Shown one piece after another: positions 17,915 through 26,560 of a stretch of DNA of 64,000 bases. Made by a program: the position numbers and the translations under genes. The number at the start of each line of letters is the position of its first letter. Position 1 is the stretch's first letter. The notes under the pieces were generated by a model, which saw only the letters and a list, made by a program, of their open reading frames with translations, did not search any database and had not been told where the DNA came from. This stretch comes from an uncultured Pelagibacteraceae bacterium (GTDB lineage: Bacteria > Pseudomonadota > Alphaproteobacteria > Pelagibacterales > Pelagibacteraceae). Where the stretch lies: positions 62,001 through 126,000 of the forward strand of contig CACMSB010000002.1 of assembly GCA_902616245.1 (NCBI GenBank). The letters are read 5' to 3'.

Positions 17915-19942
17915 CTACTGTTGTAAACTTGCTAATTCTTCAATATTAATATGACATCTAATAGCGTTACCATTTTCACCTATTTGCCATGGTGGAACCT
18001 CTGAATTACAAATATCACCTATTTTCCTAGGGCATCTTCCTTGAAAAGAACAGCCTTTCTCAGGGGGTTTTTCCTCTACAATATCCTCAGCTACTAATTT
18101 TGGTTTTATATCTGGATCTGGTTCCAAAACAGCACCTAATAATACTTCAGTATAAGGATGTGATGGAAATTTGTAAACATTTTGAGATGGACCAATTTCA
18201 CATAACCTTCCTTGATATAAAACTGCAACTCTATCACTAATTGCTCTAACAACAGCCAGATCATGAGAAACAAATACGTAGGTTGTTCCTAGATCTTCTT
18301 TTAATTGTTGTAATAAGTTTAAAACAGCTGCTTGAACCGAAACATCTAAAGCTGATGTAACCTCATCACACAAAATTATATCTGGCTTAGCGGCAAATGC
18401 TCTTGCAACTGCAACTCTTTGTTTCTCACCACCTGATAATTGTCTAGGATATCTTGACATATAAAATTCTCCTAACCTTACTTTTTTTAGTAGATCGATT
18501 ATATTTTTTTTTAATTCTTCTCCTGATAAATTAAAATACAACTTTAGAGGTTGAGAAAGTATTTGCTCAACTGTGTGGTTTGGATTTAATGACTCGTCTG
18601 GATTTTGAAATATAAGTTGTATTGCTCGCAGATCATTTGGATTTCTCATTTTTAAATCAGAAGATAAAATACGATCATTTTCAAATTTAATTTGACCATC
18701 TTTTGTTTTGAGTAAGCCAGCAATTGATTTTAAGATAGTAGACTTACCACTTCCAGACTCACCAACCAGGGCAATAGTCTCTCCTTTTTTTATATCTATA
18801 TTTATATCTTTAACTGTTGGGTTTTGATCAGAAATTTTATTTAATAATTGATCAAAAAATTTCTGCTTTGCATAACTAATTGAAACATCCTTTAATTTTA
18901 AAACTTCATTTGCTTCACTATTATTTGATTTTTTTGTTATTGAAGTTTGTAAATTATTATTTTGGTTTATTAATTCTTTATAATTAAAACATCTGACATT
19001 GGTATCTAATTCTTTAATATGTTCCAGATCTGGTGAATTTTTTTTACAATTATCAGTTGCTAAGTTACATCTATCATAAAAACTGCAACCTTCATTTATG
19101 CTTCCAGGCTGAGGTTGGCTTCCTGGCATAGAAGCTGGAAGTCCAGCTAGTGAAAGTTTAGGTATCGATTTTAATAATCCATAAGTATAAGGATGAATAG
19201 GTTCCTTTAATATTTTTCTTGCTGGTCCTTCTAAAACAATTTCTCCCGCATACATTACAACTATTCTATCACTAACTTGCGCTATGGCTCCAAGGTCATG
19301 ACTAACATAGATCATAGATGTTCCAGTATCTTTTGCTATAAATCTTAATAATTCTAAAACATGCGCTTGTGTTGTAACGTCTAATCCAGTAGTTGGCTCA
19401 TCTAATAAAAGTAAATCTGGTTTGCCAGCCAATGCCATTGCAACAGCCACTCTTTGTTGCTGCCCTCCAGAAAGCTCGTGTGGATAACGAAAAGCCATAG
19501 TTTCTGGTGAAGGAAGTCTAACTTTATTTAGTAACTCTGAAATTTTTTTATCTCTCTCTGTTTTGTTTAGATCTGTGTGTAATTTTAATGCTTCATCAAT
19601 TTGGTATCCAATTTTTAAATTCGGTGTTAATGCTTGTCCTGCATTTTGAGGTATCATGGCTATTTTTCTACCTCTAATTTTTTCTAGCTGTCTACTGCTC
19701 ATCTTCAATAAATCTTCAGATTTAAAGAGGCATTGACCCTTAAGGGGAAATAAGCCTTGTTTTATATAGCCCATCATAGCAAGTGCTAATGTGCTTTTTC
19801 CAGAGCCTGACTCCCCTACGATCCCTACAGTCTCTCCTTTTTTTATATTAGTTGAAACATTTCTAAGTATTGAAATTTGTTTGCCCTTCTGACTGTTAAA
19901 TCCAATTGATAAATTTTTAACACTTTCAATTATTTCATTCAT
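17915..19942 (-). CDS. Fused dipeptide/opine-type ABC transporter ATPase (two nucleotide-binding domains)
   Basis: A 675-residue protein that joins the DppD- and DppF-like ATPases. Each half has Walker A (GESGSGKSTLAL; GESGSGKSTILK), a signature (LSGGQQQRVAVAMA; LSGGEKQRVAVARA), Walker B (LLLLDEPTTGLD; IILCDEVTSALD) and the C-terminal oligopeptide-transporter cysteine motif (GCSFYDRCNLATDNC; GCSFQGRCPRKIGDIC). It powers the importer whose permeases and binding protein are encoded just upstream on the same strand. Fused ATPases of this kind are common in alphaproteobacteria. The ATG is on the base next to the permease stop. Confidence 0.93.
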   Translation of the reverse strand: MNEIIESVKNLSIGFNSQKGKQISILRNVSTNIKKGETVGIVGESGSGKSTLALAMMGYIKQGLFPLKGQCLFKSEDLLKMSSRQLEKIRGRKIAMIPQNAGQALTPNLKIGYQIDEALKLHTDLNKTERDKKISELLNKVRLPSPETMAFRYPHELSGGQQQRVAVAMALAGKPDLLLLDEPTTGLDVTTQAHVLELLRFIAKDTGTSMIYVSHDLGAIAQVSDRIVVMYAGEIVLEGPARKILKEPIHPYTYGLLKSIPKLSLAGLPASMPGSQPQPGSINEGCSFYDRCNLATDNCKKNSPDLEHIKELDTNVRCFNYKELINQNNNLQTSITKKSNNSEANEVLKLKDVSISYAKQKFFDQLLNKISDQNPTVKDINIDIKKGETIALVGESGSGKSTILKSIAGLLKTKDGQIKFENDRILSSDLKMRNPNDLRAIQLIFQNPDESLNPNHTVEQILSQPLKLYFNLSGEELKKNIIDLLKKVRLGEFYMSRYPRQLSGGEKQRVAVARAFAAKPDIILCDEVTSALDVSVQAAVLNLLQQLKEDLGTTYVFVSHDLAVVRAISDRVAVLYQGRLCEIGPSQNVYKFPSHPYTEVLLGAVLEPDPDIKPKLVAEDIVEEKPPEKGCSFQGRCPRKIGDICNSEVPPWQIGENGNAIRCHINIEELASLQQ

Positions 19943-20836
19943 TTAAACGGGTGCCTTGGTTGAACGATCAATTCCTAAAGCTTTTGCAAATGCATCAGCA
20001 GTTAAATTTATTCCAATAATTAACGAACTTAATCCTACTATTGGAGCAATTACAGACCAGTATGCAAACGACATCAATCCTCTAGCATTGGATATCATCA
20101 AACCCCAATCAGGCGTTGGCGGACTTACGCCAAAACCTAAGAATGACAATGAGCTAAATCCTAATAACATCCAAGACCATCTCATTGCTCCTTCTACTAA
20201 TATAGCATCTCTAACATTTGGAATAATTTCATTCCAAATAATAGACATGTTGCTATGACCTCTAGCTCTGGCTGAAACTATAAAGTCTTTAGCAATAACA
20301 TCGTGAGTAGCAGCTCTGGCAACTCTAACTATTCCTTTACCATAAAAAAAACCTAGTGCAGGAATTAAAACCTCTGTTGATGTTCCTAAAAGAGAAACAA
20401 TTAATAACATTGCAAGTATCCAAGGGATAGAAAGAAACGCATCAACAACTCTCATTACAACATCGTCAATTTTACCTCCAACTAATCCACAAAAAATTCC
20501 AAGTAAACCTCCCCACAGAAGAGCTATAAGTGATCCAAAGAAAGTTACTGTAAGAGCTGTTCGACCTCCAAGTATTGTTCTTGTAAAAACATCTCTACCC
20601 AAGCTATCTGTTCCAAACCAATGTTCAGCCGAAGGTGCAAGTAACATGGTATTTGGGCTAATTGCTTTATAATCGTATGGTGCAATGTAGGGGCTTATTA
20701 ATGCTAAGACTACATGAAATAAAACAATTGTTAAACCAATTAAACCAGAAGGCTTGGAGGCCATAGTCTTTAAAATCTCAAAAGCCTTTTCTAGCTTATT
20801 TTTTTGTTTATCTTCTGTAATTAAATTACTCTCCAT
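19943..20836 (-). CDS. Dipeptide/opine-type ABC transporter permease (DppC-like)
   Basis: A 297-residue inner-membrane permease with about six spans. It has the N-terminal DppC/OppC segment (FGTDSLGRDVFTRTILGGRTAL) and the coupling-loop region ARGHSNMSIIWNEIIPNVRD typical of binding-protein-dependent permeases. It pairs with the DppB-like permease one base upstream and feeds the fused ATPase downstream. Full length. Confidence 0.93.
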   Translation of the reverse strand: MESNLITEDKQKNKLEKAFEILKTMASKPSGLIGLTIVLFHVVLALISPYIAPYDYKAISPNTMLLAPSAEHWFGTDSLGRDVFTRTILGGRTALTVTFFGSLIALLWGGLLGIFCGLVGGKIDDVVMRVVDAFLSIPWILAMLLIVSLLGTSTEVLIPALGFFYGKGIVRVARAATHDVIAKDFIVSARARGHSNMSIIWNEIIPNVRDAILVEGAMRWSWMLLGFSSLSFLGFGVSPPTPDWGLMISNARGLMSFAYWSVIAPIVGLSSLIIGINLTADAFAKALGIDRSTKAPV

Positions 20837-20837
20837 T

Positions 20838-21794
20838 TTATTTTCTTATCTGTAAACTTTTTAATCTTGGATTAAGCATGAGTGTCATTAAATCTGCTAT
20901 TAAATTTATTCCCACATAGATTGATGCCAATATTATTGCTAATGCTTGAACAACAGGTAAATCTCTATTTGATATAGACTCAATTACCAGTCTACCTAAA
21001 CCTGGATAATTAAAAACAACTTCTGTAACAACAACACCACCTAGCAACCAAGCAATTGTTAACGCCACTACATTTATTGCTGGTAATAATGCATTTGGTA
21101 ATACATGTCTAAATACCATTTTCCAATATGGAACACCTTTTAAAATTGCCATTTGCACATAATCACTAGCCATTACTTGAATTACACTTGAACGTACCAT
21201 TCTTGCCATATGTGCGGTCATAATCATTGAAATTGCAACAACAGGTAAAATTATATTCGAGAGTAATTCATAAAAAGTTGCATCCGATGGTATAATCACG
21301 ATGCCTGGTAGCCAACCAAGCCAAATTGCAACAATTAAAATAAGTAAAGTAGCACTAATAAACTCAGGAATAGTCATTGAAAAAATTGTGATAGTTGAGA
21401 TCATAATATCTGGAAGCTTATCTCTCCAAAGAGCAGTTATTATTCCTAGTACAATTGCTAAAGGAATTCCTATAAGTATTGAAACAGAGGCTAAAACTAA
21501 GGAGTTTTTAACTCTTGGACCTAGTACTTCATTAATTGGCATTTCTCCACTTAAAGAGTAACCAAAATCACCTCGTACAACATTTGATGCCCAGTCCAAG
21601 TATCTTTCATAAGCAGGAACATCTAGACCAAGTCTTTTTATGCAAGCATCAAGAGCTGCTCCATAAGCTTCTCTTTCTAAATATGTTGTGCATGCATCAC
21701 CAGGTAAAACTTCAACACCTACAAATGTAATTAATGATACTATAAATAAAGTGATGAGCCCTAGTCCAATTCTTTTTAAAATTAATAAAAGCAT
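20838..21794 (-). CDS. Dipeptide/opine-type ABC transporter permease (DppB-like)
   Basis: A 318-residue permease. The N terminus MLLLILKRIGLGLITLFIVSLITF and the block LGLDVPAYERYLDWASNVVRGDFGYSLSGE identify the DppB/OppB branch; the coupling loop is LKGVPYWKMVFRHVLPNALLP. It starts 85 bases after the binding-protein gene, from which it is separated by a GC-rich hairpin likely to thin out transcription into the permease genes. Confidence 0.93.
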   Translation of the reverse strand: MLLLILKRIGLGLITLFIVSLITFVGVEVLPGDACTTYLEREAYGAALDACIKRLGLDVPAYERYLDWASNVVRGDFGYSLSGEMPINEVLGPRVKNSLVLASVSILIGIPLAIVLGIITALWRDKLPDIMISTITIFSMTIPEFISATLLILIVAIWLGWLPGIVIIPSDATFYELLSNIILPVVAISMIMTAHMARMVRSSVIQVMASDYVQMAILKGVPYWKMVFRHVLPNALLPAINVVALTIAWLLGGVVVTEVVFNYPGLGRLVIESISNRDLPVVQALAIILASIYVGINLIADLMTLMLNPRLKSLQIRK

Positions 21795-21841
21795 AAGATT
21801 AACTAGAACTTTTTAACAAAAATAAATTAAATAGAAATAAA

Positions 21842-21869
21842 ATAAAGGCCGCTTATATGCGGCCTTTAT
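21842..21869 (-). terminator. Hairpin (attenuator/terminator) after the substrate-binding protein gene
   Basis: An 11-bp perfect stem (21842-21852 with 21859-21869), GC-rich at its centre (GGCCGC/GCGGCC) with a 6-base loop, lies 11 bases after the stop of the minus-strand binding-protein gene and before the permease genes. In the minus-strand direction it is followed by ATTTTATTTC, a weak U-rich tract. This placement usually gives high binding-protein and lower permease mRNA. Confidence 0.75.
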
Positions 21870-21879
21870 CTAAATACTT

Positions 21880-23367
21880 TTAGTCAACTTTAACTTTATG
21901 CCACTGTATAGAAAAGTGATCTACAGCATCAAGGTTTTTAACTTTTGATGAAGTAACTACAAGTCTAGATACGTGATATGGGATCATTGTTCCACTTTGT
22001 TCCCATAAAGTCATTTGAGCATTTTGATATGCTTTCTTTCTTTTATTGAAATCCAACTCACTTCTAGCATCCGCTAAATTTTTATCAAAGTCAGCATTTT
22101 TGAAATAAGACTCATTCCATTTTGCTCCACTATGATATGCTTCATGCAAGATTGTGTCTGCTGGTCTTTGATTCCAACGTGTCATTGAAACTGGCTTTTT
22201 CATCCAAACTTCATTCCAATAACCTTTAGATGGTACCATTTCAATATTAACTTTAATTCCTGCTTTTGCAACTTGTTGCTGAACAACTTCTGCAATCGTA
22301 GGCCAAGTTGGTTCTAAAGTTGCTGGGTAAACAGTCAATTCAATTCCATTTGGAAATCCTGCTTCTCTTAGTAAATTTTTTGCTTTACTGATATTTTGAG
22401 GACAATCCATTTGTAAACGATATTGATCAGAAGGCATTACAGGTGTATCACAAGATACAGTTGCTGCACCACCCATCACTAGGTCTACAAGTTCTTGTCT
22501 ATCAACTGCTAACCTAAAAGCTTTTCTTACTTTAGGATTATCAAATGGAGCAGTATCAGTTCTCATAACCACACCTCTCCAGTTTCCAGTTGGAATTACA
22601 GTTGTTGTAAATTTAGAATTACTGTCGAATATCTTTTTTTGATTGAAAGGTACATATCTATTCATATCAATTTGACCAGTTAAAAGAGCTTGAATTCTTG
22701 CTTGAGCATCTGGGATCGCAATGACATGAACTTCTGCAACTCCTGGTGCACCCTCCCAATATTCTGGGTTAGCTTTTAGAATTGTAGTTCCTTCTGGATC
22801 AAATTTATCAACCATGAATGGTCCAGTACCAACTCCAGTTTGTCCTATAGTATCTCCTGATCCTTCAGGTATCATTCTTAATCTGTAGTCAGTTAATAAT
22901 AACGGAAAGTCAGCAAATGAAGTTGATAACTTCATTTTAACTGTATGCTGATCAACTACCTCAATATCTTCAACTACATTTAAACTTTTTCTAACTGGAG
23001 ATCCGATATCAGGATCTTTAGCTCTCATTAGAGAATATTTTACATCTGGAGCATCAAATGCTGATCCATCATGAAAATATATTCCTTTTCTTAAATTAAA
23101 TGTCCATTCAGTTGCATCAGAATTAGCACTCCAATCTGTTGATAATGAAGGTGATGGAACACCGTTCATATCAGGTCTCACTAATCTATTTTGTGTTTTG
23201 ATGACAACTTGAAATAAACGCCCTTTTGTTATGGCATCTAAGTTAGTATCTTTTCCAAATCCAAGATCATGTGATACTTTAAATACTCCACTTGATGCAT
23301 TGGCAATAGAAAAAGATAATATCAGTGACATAAAAGTCGCTGAAAAAACTTTAAGTATGTATTTCAT
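21880..23367 (-). CDS. Periplasmic substrate-binding protein of the dipeptide/opine ABC importer (DppA family)
   Basis: A 495-residue SBP_bac_5 family protein with a signal peptide (LKVFSATFMSLILSFSIANA, cleavage near residue 25). Visible family blocks are WTFNLRKGIYFHDGSAFDAPDVKYSL, GTGPFMVDKFDPEGTTILKANPEYW and NPKVRKAFRLAVDRQELVDLV. It captures the ligand for the permeases and ATPase encoded downstream. The ligand could be a peptide, an opine or another amide; motifs do not decide. A GAGGGAA ribosome-binding site precedes the ATG. It is divergent from the seven-gene catabolic operon beginning at 23509, which suggests that its cargo feeds that pathway. Confidence 0.92.
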   Translation of the reverse strand: MKYILKVFSATFMSLILSFSIANASSGVFKVSHDLGFGKDTNLDAITKGRLFQVVIKTQNRLVRPDMNGVPSPSLSTDWSANSDATEWTFNLRKGIYFHDGSAFDAPDVKYSLMRAKDPDIGSPVRKSLNVVEDIEVVDQHTVKMKLSTSFADFPLLLTDYRLRMIPEGSGDTIGQTGVGTGPFMVDKFDPEGTTILKANPEYWEGAPGVAEVHVIAIPDAQARIQALLTGQIDMNRYVPFNQKKIFDSNSKFTTTVIPTGNWRGVVMRTDTAPFDNPKVRKAFRLAVDRQELVDLVMGGAATVSCDTPVMPSDQYRLQMDCPQNISKAKNLLREAGFPNGIELTVYPATLEPTWPTIAEVVQQQVAKAGIKVNIEMVPSKGYWNEVWMKKPVSMTRWNQRPADTILHEAYHSGAKWNESYFKNADFDKNLADARSELDFNKRKKAYQNAQMTLWEQSGTMIPYHVSRLVVTSSKVKNLDAVDHFSIQWHKVKVD

Positions 23368-23508
23368 AAGTTCCCTCTTTTTCTTTCGTTGTTTAAATAA
23401 TCAAAAAGATAACAATTCCAGAACTAGATAACAACATGCAAAATGTAGTGATTCATCTACTAATTGAATAGATATTTTAATTAATATACACTTTTTTTAA
23501 ATTTATAA
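23368..23508. promoter_or_regulatory. Divergent promoter region with a direct repeat
   Basis: This 141-base AT-rich gap serves the importer (minus) and the catabolic operon (plus). The 9-mer AGATAACAA occurs twice, at 23407-23415 and 23426-23434, 19 bases apart, about two helical turns. Read on the minus strand, TTGTTA, 17 bases, TATCTT within this repeat also resembles a -35/-10 pair. No regulator gene adjoins it. Assigned by eye only. Confidence 0.35.
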
Positions 23509-24732
23509 ATGCAAAACGAATTAAACAAAGTTAGATTTTCAGTAAAACCTTTAAAATCCAATGATAATAAAGTTGTTGAGCTTGCACGAACTGTCGGGAT
23601 ACATCCTCTAGCATATCAAGAACTTCCCTATGATCCTGAGTATTCATTTTATGCAGGAAGATTAAATCCAGAAGTACTTTCACACGCTACTGCTGATGAA
23701 ATGTATTGGAAAGTAAGACAAGAGGTGATTTTTCGTCATACTGGTGAACATCCATATGAAATATCTGGTCCCGATGCAGAAAAACTTTTACAAAAAATAT
23801 TCACAAGAGATATCTCAAAAGTAAAAGTAGGAAGATGCTCGTACCAATTTGCTTGTTACAATGATGGAGGTATGCTGACAGATGGAGTTTTACTAAAACT
23901 TGAAGAAAATAAATTTTGGTTTGTTCAAGCTGATGGAGATCTTTTTTCATGGTATAAAGCTCACACTGATAATCTTAATGTAAAAATTTCTGATCCAGAC
24001 GTTTGGGTAAGTCAAATTCAGGGACCAAAATCTATGGATCTTTTAAAAATTTTAAGTGAAGAGACTTTTCCTGATAATTGGAAATATTTTGATTGGAAAG
24101 AAATTACTATACTAAATGAAAAAGTAATCATAAGTAGATCAGGATTTAGTAATGAACTTGGTTGGGAAATTTATTTTAGAAAAAATAATAATACTGAAAA
24201 AGTCGGGGATCATATTCTTGAAGAAGGAAAAAAAATGGGAATGATACTCACGGGCACTCCTGGTTTCAGATGTAAAAGAATAGAGTCTGGATTGTTATCG
24301 GCTGGGCAAGACTTTAATCATGAAACAAATCCATATGATGTTGGTTTAGGTAAGTATGTTGATTTAAAAAAAAATTATTTTATTGGAAAATCAGCGTTGA
24401 TGACTGCAGATAAAGAAAAAAGATGTTGGGGAATACGAGTAGAAAATGGAACAGGTTTAAAAGGAACTTACTTAAAATTTAATAATGAAATAATTGGAAA
24501 AATTACATCAAGCACTTGGTCGCCTTTTCAAAAATGTGGTGTTGGAATAGTTTTAATGAATTCTACAAAACATAAACCAGGATTAATTGTGGATGTTAAT
24601 TGCAATGATAATAAAATTCATAAAGGTGAGATATGCACCTTGCCAATGTATGACTTTAAAAATGAAATTGTAAGAGGTTTAAAAATTGATATTCCAACAG
24701 GTCCTTCTCCGTGGTCAGGAATAAAAAAATAA
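23509..24732 (+). CDS. GcvT/DmdA-family aminomethyltransferase-like protein
   Basis: A 407-residue protein of the folate-binding aminomethyltransferase superfamily, which moves one-carbon groups from N- or S-methyl donors to tetrahydrofolate. Family blocks: ISGPDAEKLLQKIFTRDISK, GGMLTDGVLLKLEENKFW, DVWVSQIQGPKSMDLL, SRSGFSNELGWEIYF and the C-terminal IGKITSSTWSP. It is not a canonical glycine-cleavage T protein, having a long N-terminal extension (about 60 residues) and a divergent C terminus. It opens an operon that ends with a second, DmdA-like member of the same superfamily. The methyl donor is unknown. Its end overlaps the S51 peptidase start by 22 bases. Confidence 0.82.
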   Translation: MQNELNKVRFSVKPLKSNDNKVVELARTVGIHPLAYQELPYDPEYSFYAGRLNPEVLSHATADEMYWKVRQEVIFRHTGEHPYEISGPDAEKLLQKIFTRDISKVKVGRCSYQFACYNDGGMLTDGVLLKLEENKFWFVQADGDLFSWYKAHTDNLNVKISDPDVWVSQIQGPKSMDLLKILSEETFPDNWKYFDWKEITILNEKVIISRSGFSNELGWEIYFRKNNNTEKVGDHILEEGKKMGMILTGTPGFRCKRIESGLLSAGQDFNHETNPYDVGLGKYVDLKKNYFIGKSALMTADKEKRCWGIRVENGTGLKGTYLKFNNEIIGKITSSTWSPFQKCGVGIVLMNSTKHKPGLIVDVNCNDNKIHKGEICTLPMYDFKNEIVRGLKIDIPTGPSPWSGIKK

Positions 24733-25406
24733 TAATAGCAATTGGTGGTGGTGGATTTACACATTCTTCTGATGAGGACTTGGATGAATATGTTATAAAT
24801 CAAGTTAATAAATCAAATATCAATATCGGTTTTTTACCTACAGCTAGCAATGATAATCAAGAAAAGACTGATCTTTTTTATAAAAGATTTAAATCACAAA
24901 AATTTAAATTATCTCATTTTAATCTCTGCACAAGTGTAGAAGGTTTTAATGAATGGATGTTAAACAAAGATATAATTTATATAGGGGGTGGCAATACCTC
25001 TGAAATGATTAATATTTGGAAGAGACATGATCTTATCAAAGTATTTAAAGATGCATATGAAAAAGGAATAATTCTGAGTGGAATAAGTGCAGGTGCTGTC
25101 TGTTGGTTTGATTGGATATTGTCAGACTCAGTCAATGAAGAGCTAAGTCCGTTAAAAGGAATAAATTTTTTAGATGGGAGTTGCACACCGCATTCCTCTA
25201 ATAAAAATCGACTTCGACAATTTATTTCAGAAATTAAAGATGGAAATTTACCAGATGGAATAGCTATTGATGATGGTGTAGCTGTGCTTTTTATTGACGG
25301 AGTTCCTTCAGAGGTTTATTCTTCGAGAATTAATCATGATGCTTATTATGTGACTAAACATGATAAGATTAGTTTAAAAACATATATAAAGAAATTAAAT
25401 GGATAA
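24711..25406 (+). CDS. Peptidase S51 family protein (PepE/cyanophycinase-like)
   Basis: A 231-residue serine hydrolase that starts with GTG at 24711, inside the end of the preceding gene. The nucleophile motif GISAGAVCW places the catalytic Ser at residue 126; IIYIGGGNTSEMI is the glycine-rich block seen in aspartyl dipeptidase (PepE) and cyanophycinase. Such enzymes cut next to aspartyl or beta-aspartyl residues. In an operon fed by a peptide/opine-type importer, it may release the catabolic substrate from an amide conjugate (inference). The end overlaps the next gene by 8 bases. Confidence 0.85.
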   Translation: MVRNKKIIIAIGGGGFTHSSDEDLDEYVINQVNKSNINIGFLPTASNDNQEKTDLFYKRFKSQKFKLSHFNLCTSVEGFNEWMLNKDIIYIGGGNTSEMINIWKRHDLIKVFKDAYEKGIILSGISAGAVCWFDWILSDSVNEELSPLKGINFLDGSCTPHSSNKNRLRQFISEIKDGNLPDGIAIDDGVAVLFIDGVPSEVYSSRINHDAYYVTKHDKISLKTYIKKLNG

Positions 25407-26559
25407 TATTAAAGCCAGTAATAAAATTTTTAGCATTGAAGACGCAAAAAAACTATCGAAGAAAAGATTACCAAAGCTAGTTTATGATTTTATTGATGGC
25501 GCATCAGGCGATGAAAAATTATCAGAAATTAATAGTTTTGCTTTAGATCAAATACGTCTTGAGCCAAGAGTTCTAAGAAATGTAGAGGAAAGAAAACTAA
25601 AAAAAAATATTCTTGGATTTAAATATGACTATCCTTTTGGATTTGCCCCAATGGGTATGACAAATCTTTCATGGCCAGGTGCAGATTCTATGTTAGCAAA
25701 AGAGAGTGCACGAAATAACATACCAACCTGTGTATCGATGGCTTCTACAACAACCTTAGAAAAAATGTACGAGCTTTCTGAAGGTCATTCATGGCTTCAA
25801 CTTTATATTTTTCAAGATGAGGCTTTTGTAATGGAATTGCTAGATAGAGCAGAAAAAACTGGTTATGAGGTAGCTATACTTACTGTTGATGTTCCAGTTT
25901 TATCAAGAAGAACTAGAGATGATAAAAATGGATTTTCATATCCATTTAAAATAGGACCTAAACAATTTTTTGATTTTGCAACTCATCCTGTTTGGTCAAT
26001 ATCTACATTACTTAATGGAATACCAAAGCCAATGAATTACGAGACTTCAAAAAGTGGAAAAGGTATTTTTAAAAGAAAAGAAAGTAGAGGAAAAACAGAT
26101 TGGGAAACTTTAAAAAGGGTGAGGAATAAATGGAAAGGTAAGTTAATTATAAAAGGCGTCATGTCATCAGATGATGCAATCAAAATTAAAGAAATGGGCG
26201 CTGATGCTATCCAAGTTTCAAATCATGGAGGTAGACAATTAGATAGTGCCTCAGCAGCAATAAATATTCTACCTTTTATTAGAGAGGCAGTGGGAAATAA
26301 TTTTCCAATTATTTTTGATAGTGGAATAAGAAGTGGAAGCGATATTGTAAGATCATTAGCTTTAGGAGCAGATTTTTCAATGATTGGAAGACCTGTAATG
26401 TATGCAATGGGAGCTGATGGAGCTAGCGGGTTAAGAAGAATTGTAGATATTATTAAAGAAGAAACTAGCACAACACTAGGTTTGGTTGGATTAAATGATA
26501 TTAATGAAGTTTCTTCTGATATAATTGAACAGAAACTTTTTATGAATACAACTTACTAA
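25399..26559 (+). CDS. FMN-dependent alpha-hydroxy-acid oxidase/dehydrogenase
   Basis: A 386-residue TIM-barrel flavoprotein of the lactate dehydrogenase (LldD)/glycolate oxidase/mandelate dehydrogenase family, which oxidizes 2-hydroxy acids to 2-oxo acids. Visible: FAPMGMTNLSWPGAD (FMN binding), LQLYIF, DVPVLSRRTRD, the catalytic His in SNHGGRQLD, and FDSGIRSGSDIVRSLALGAD with IGRP (FMN phosphate). Full length. It sits directly before a TPP-dependent enzyme that could decarboxylate its 2-oxo-acid product, like the mandelate dehydrogenase/benzoylformate decarboxylase pair (inference). The true substrate is unknown. Confidence 0.92.
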   Translation: MDNIKASNKIFSIEDAKKLSKKRLPKLVYDFIDGASGDEKLSEINSFALDQIRLEPRVLRNVEERKLKKNILGFKYDYPFGFAPMGMTNLSWPGADSMLAKESARNNIPTCVSMASTTTLEKMYELSEGHSWLQLYIFQDEAFVMELLDRAEKTGYEVAILTVDVPVLSRRTRDDKNGFSYPFKIGPKQFFDFATHPVWSISTLLNGIPKPMNYETSKSGKGIFKRKESRGKTDWETLKRVRNKWKGKLIIKGVMSSDDAIKIKEMGADAIQVSNHGGRQLDSASAAINILPFIREAVGNNFPIIFDSGIRSGSDIVRSLALGADFSMIGRPVMYAMGADGASGLRRIVDIIKEETSTTLGLVGLNDINEVSSDIIEQKLFMNTTY

Positions 26560-26560
26560 T

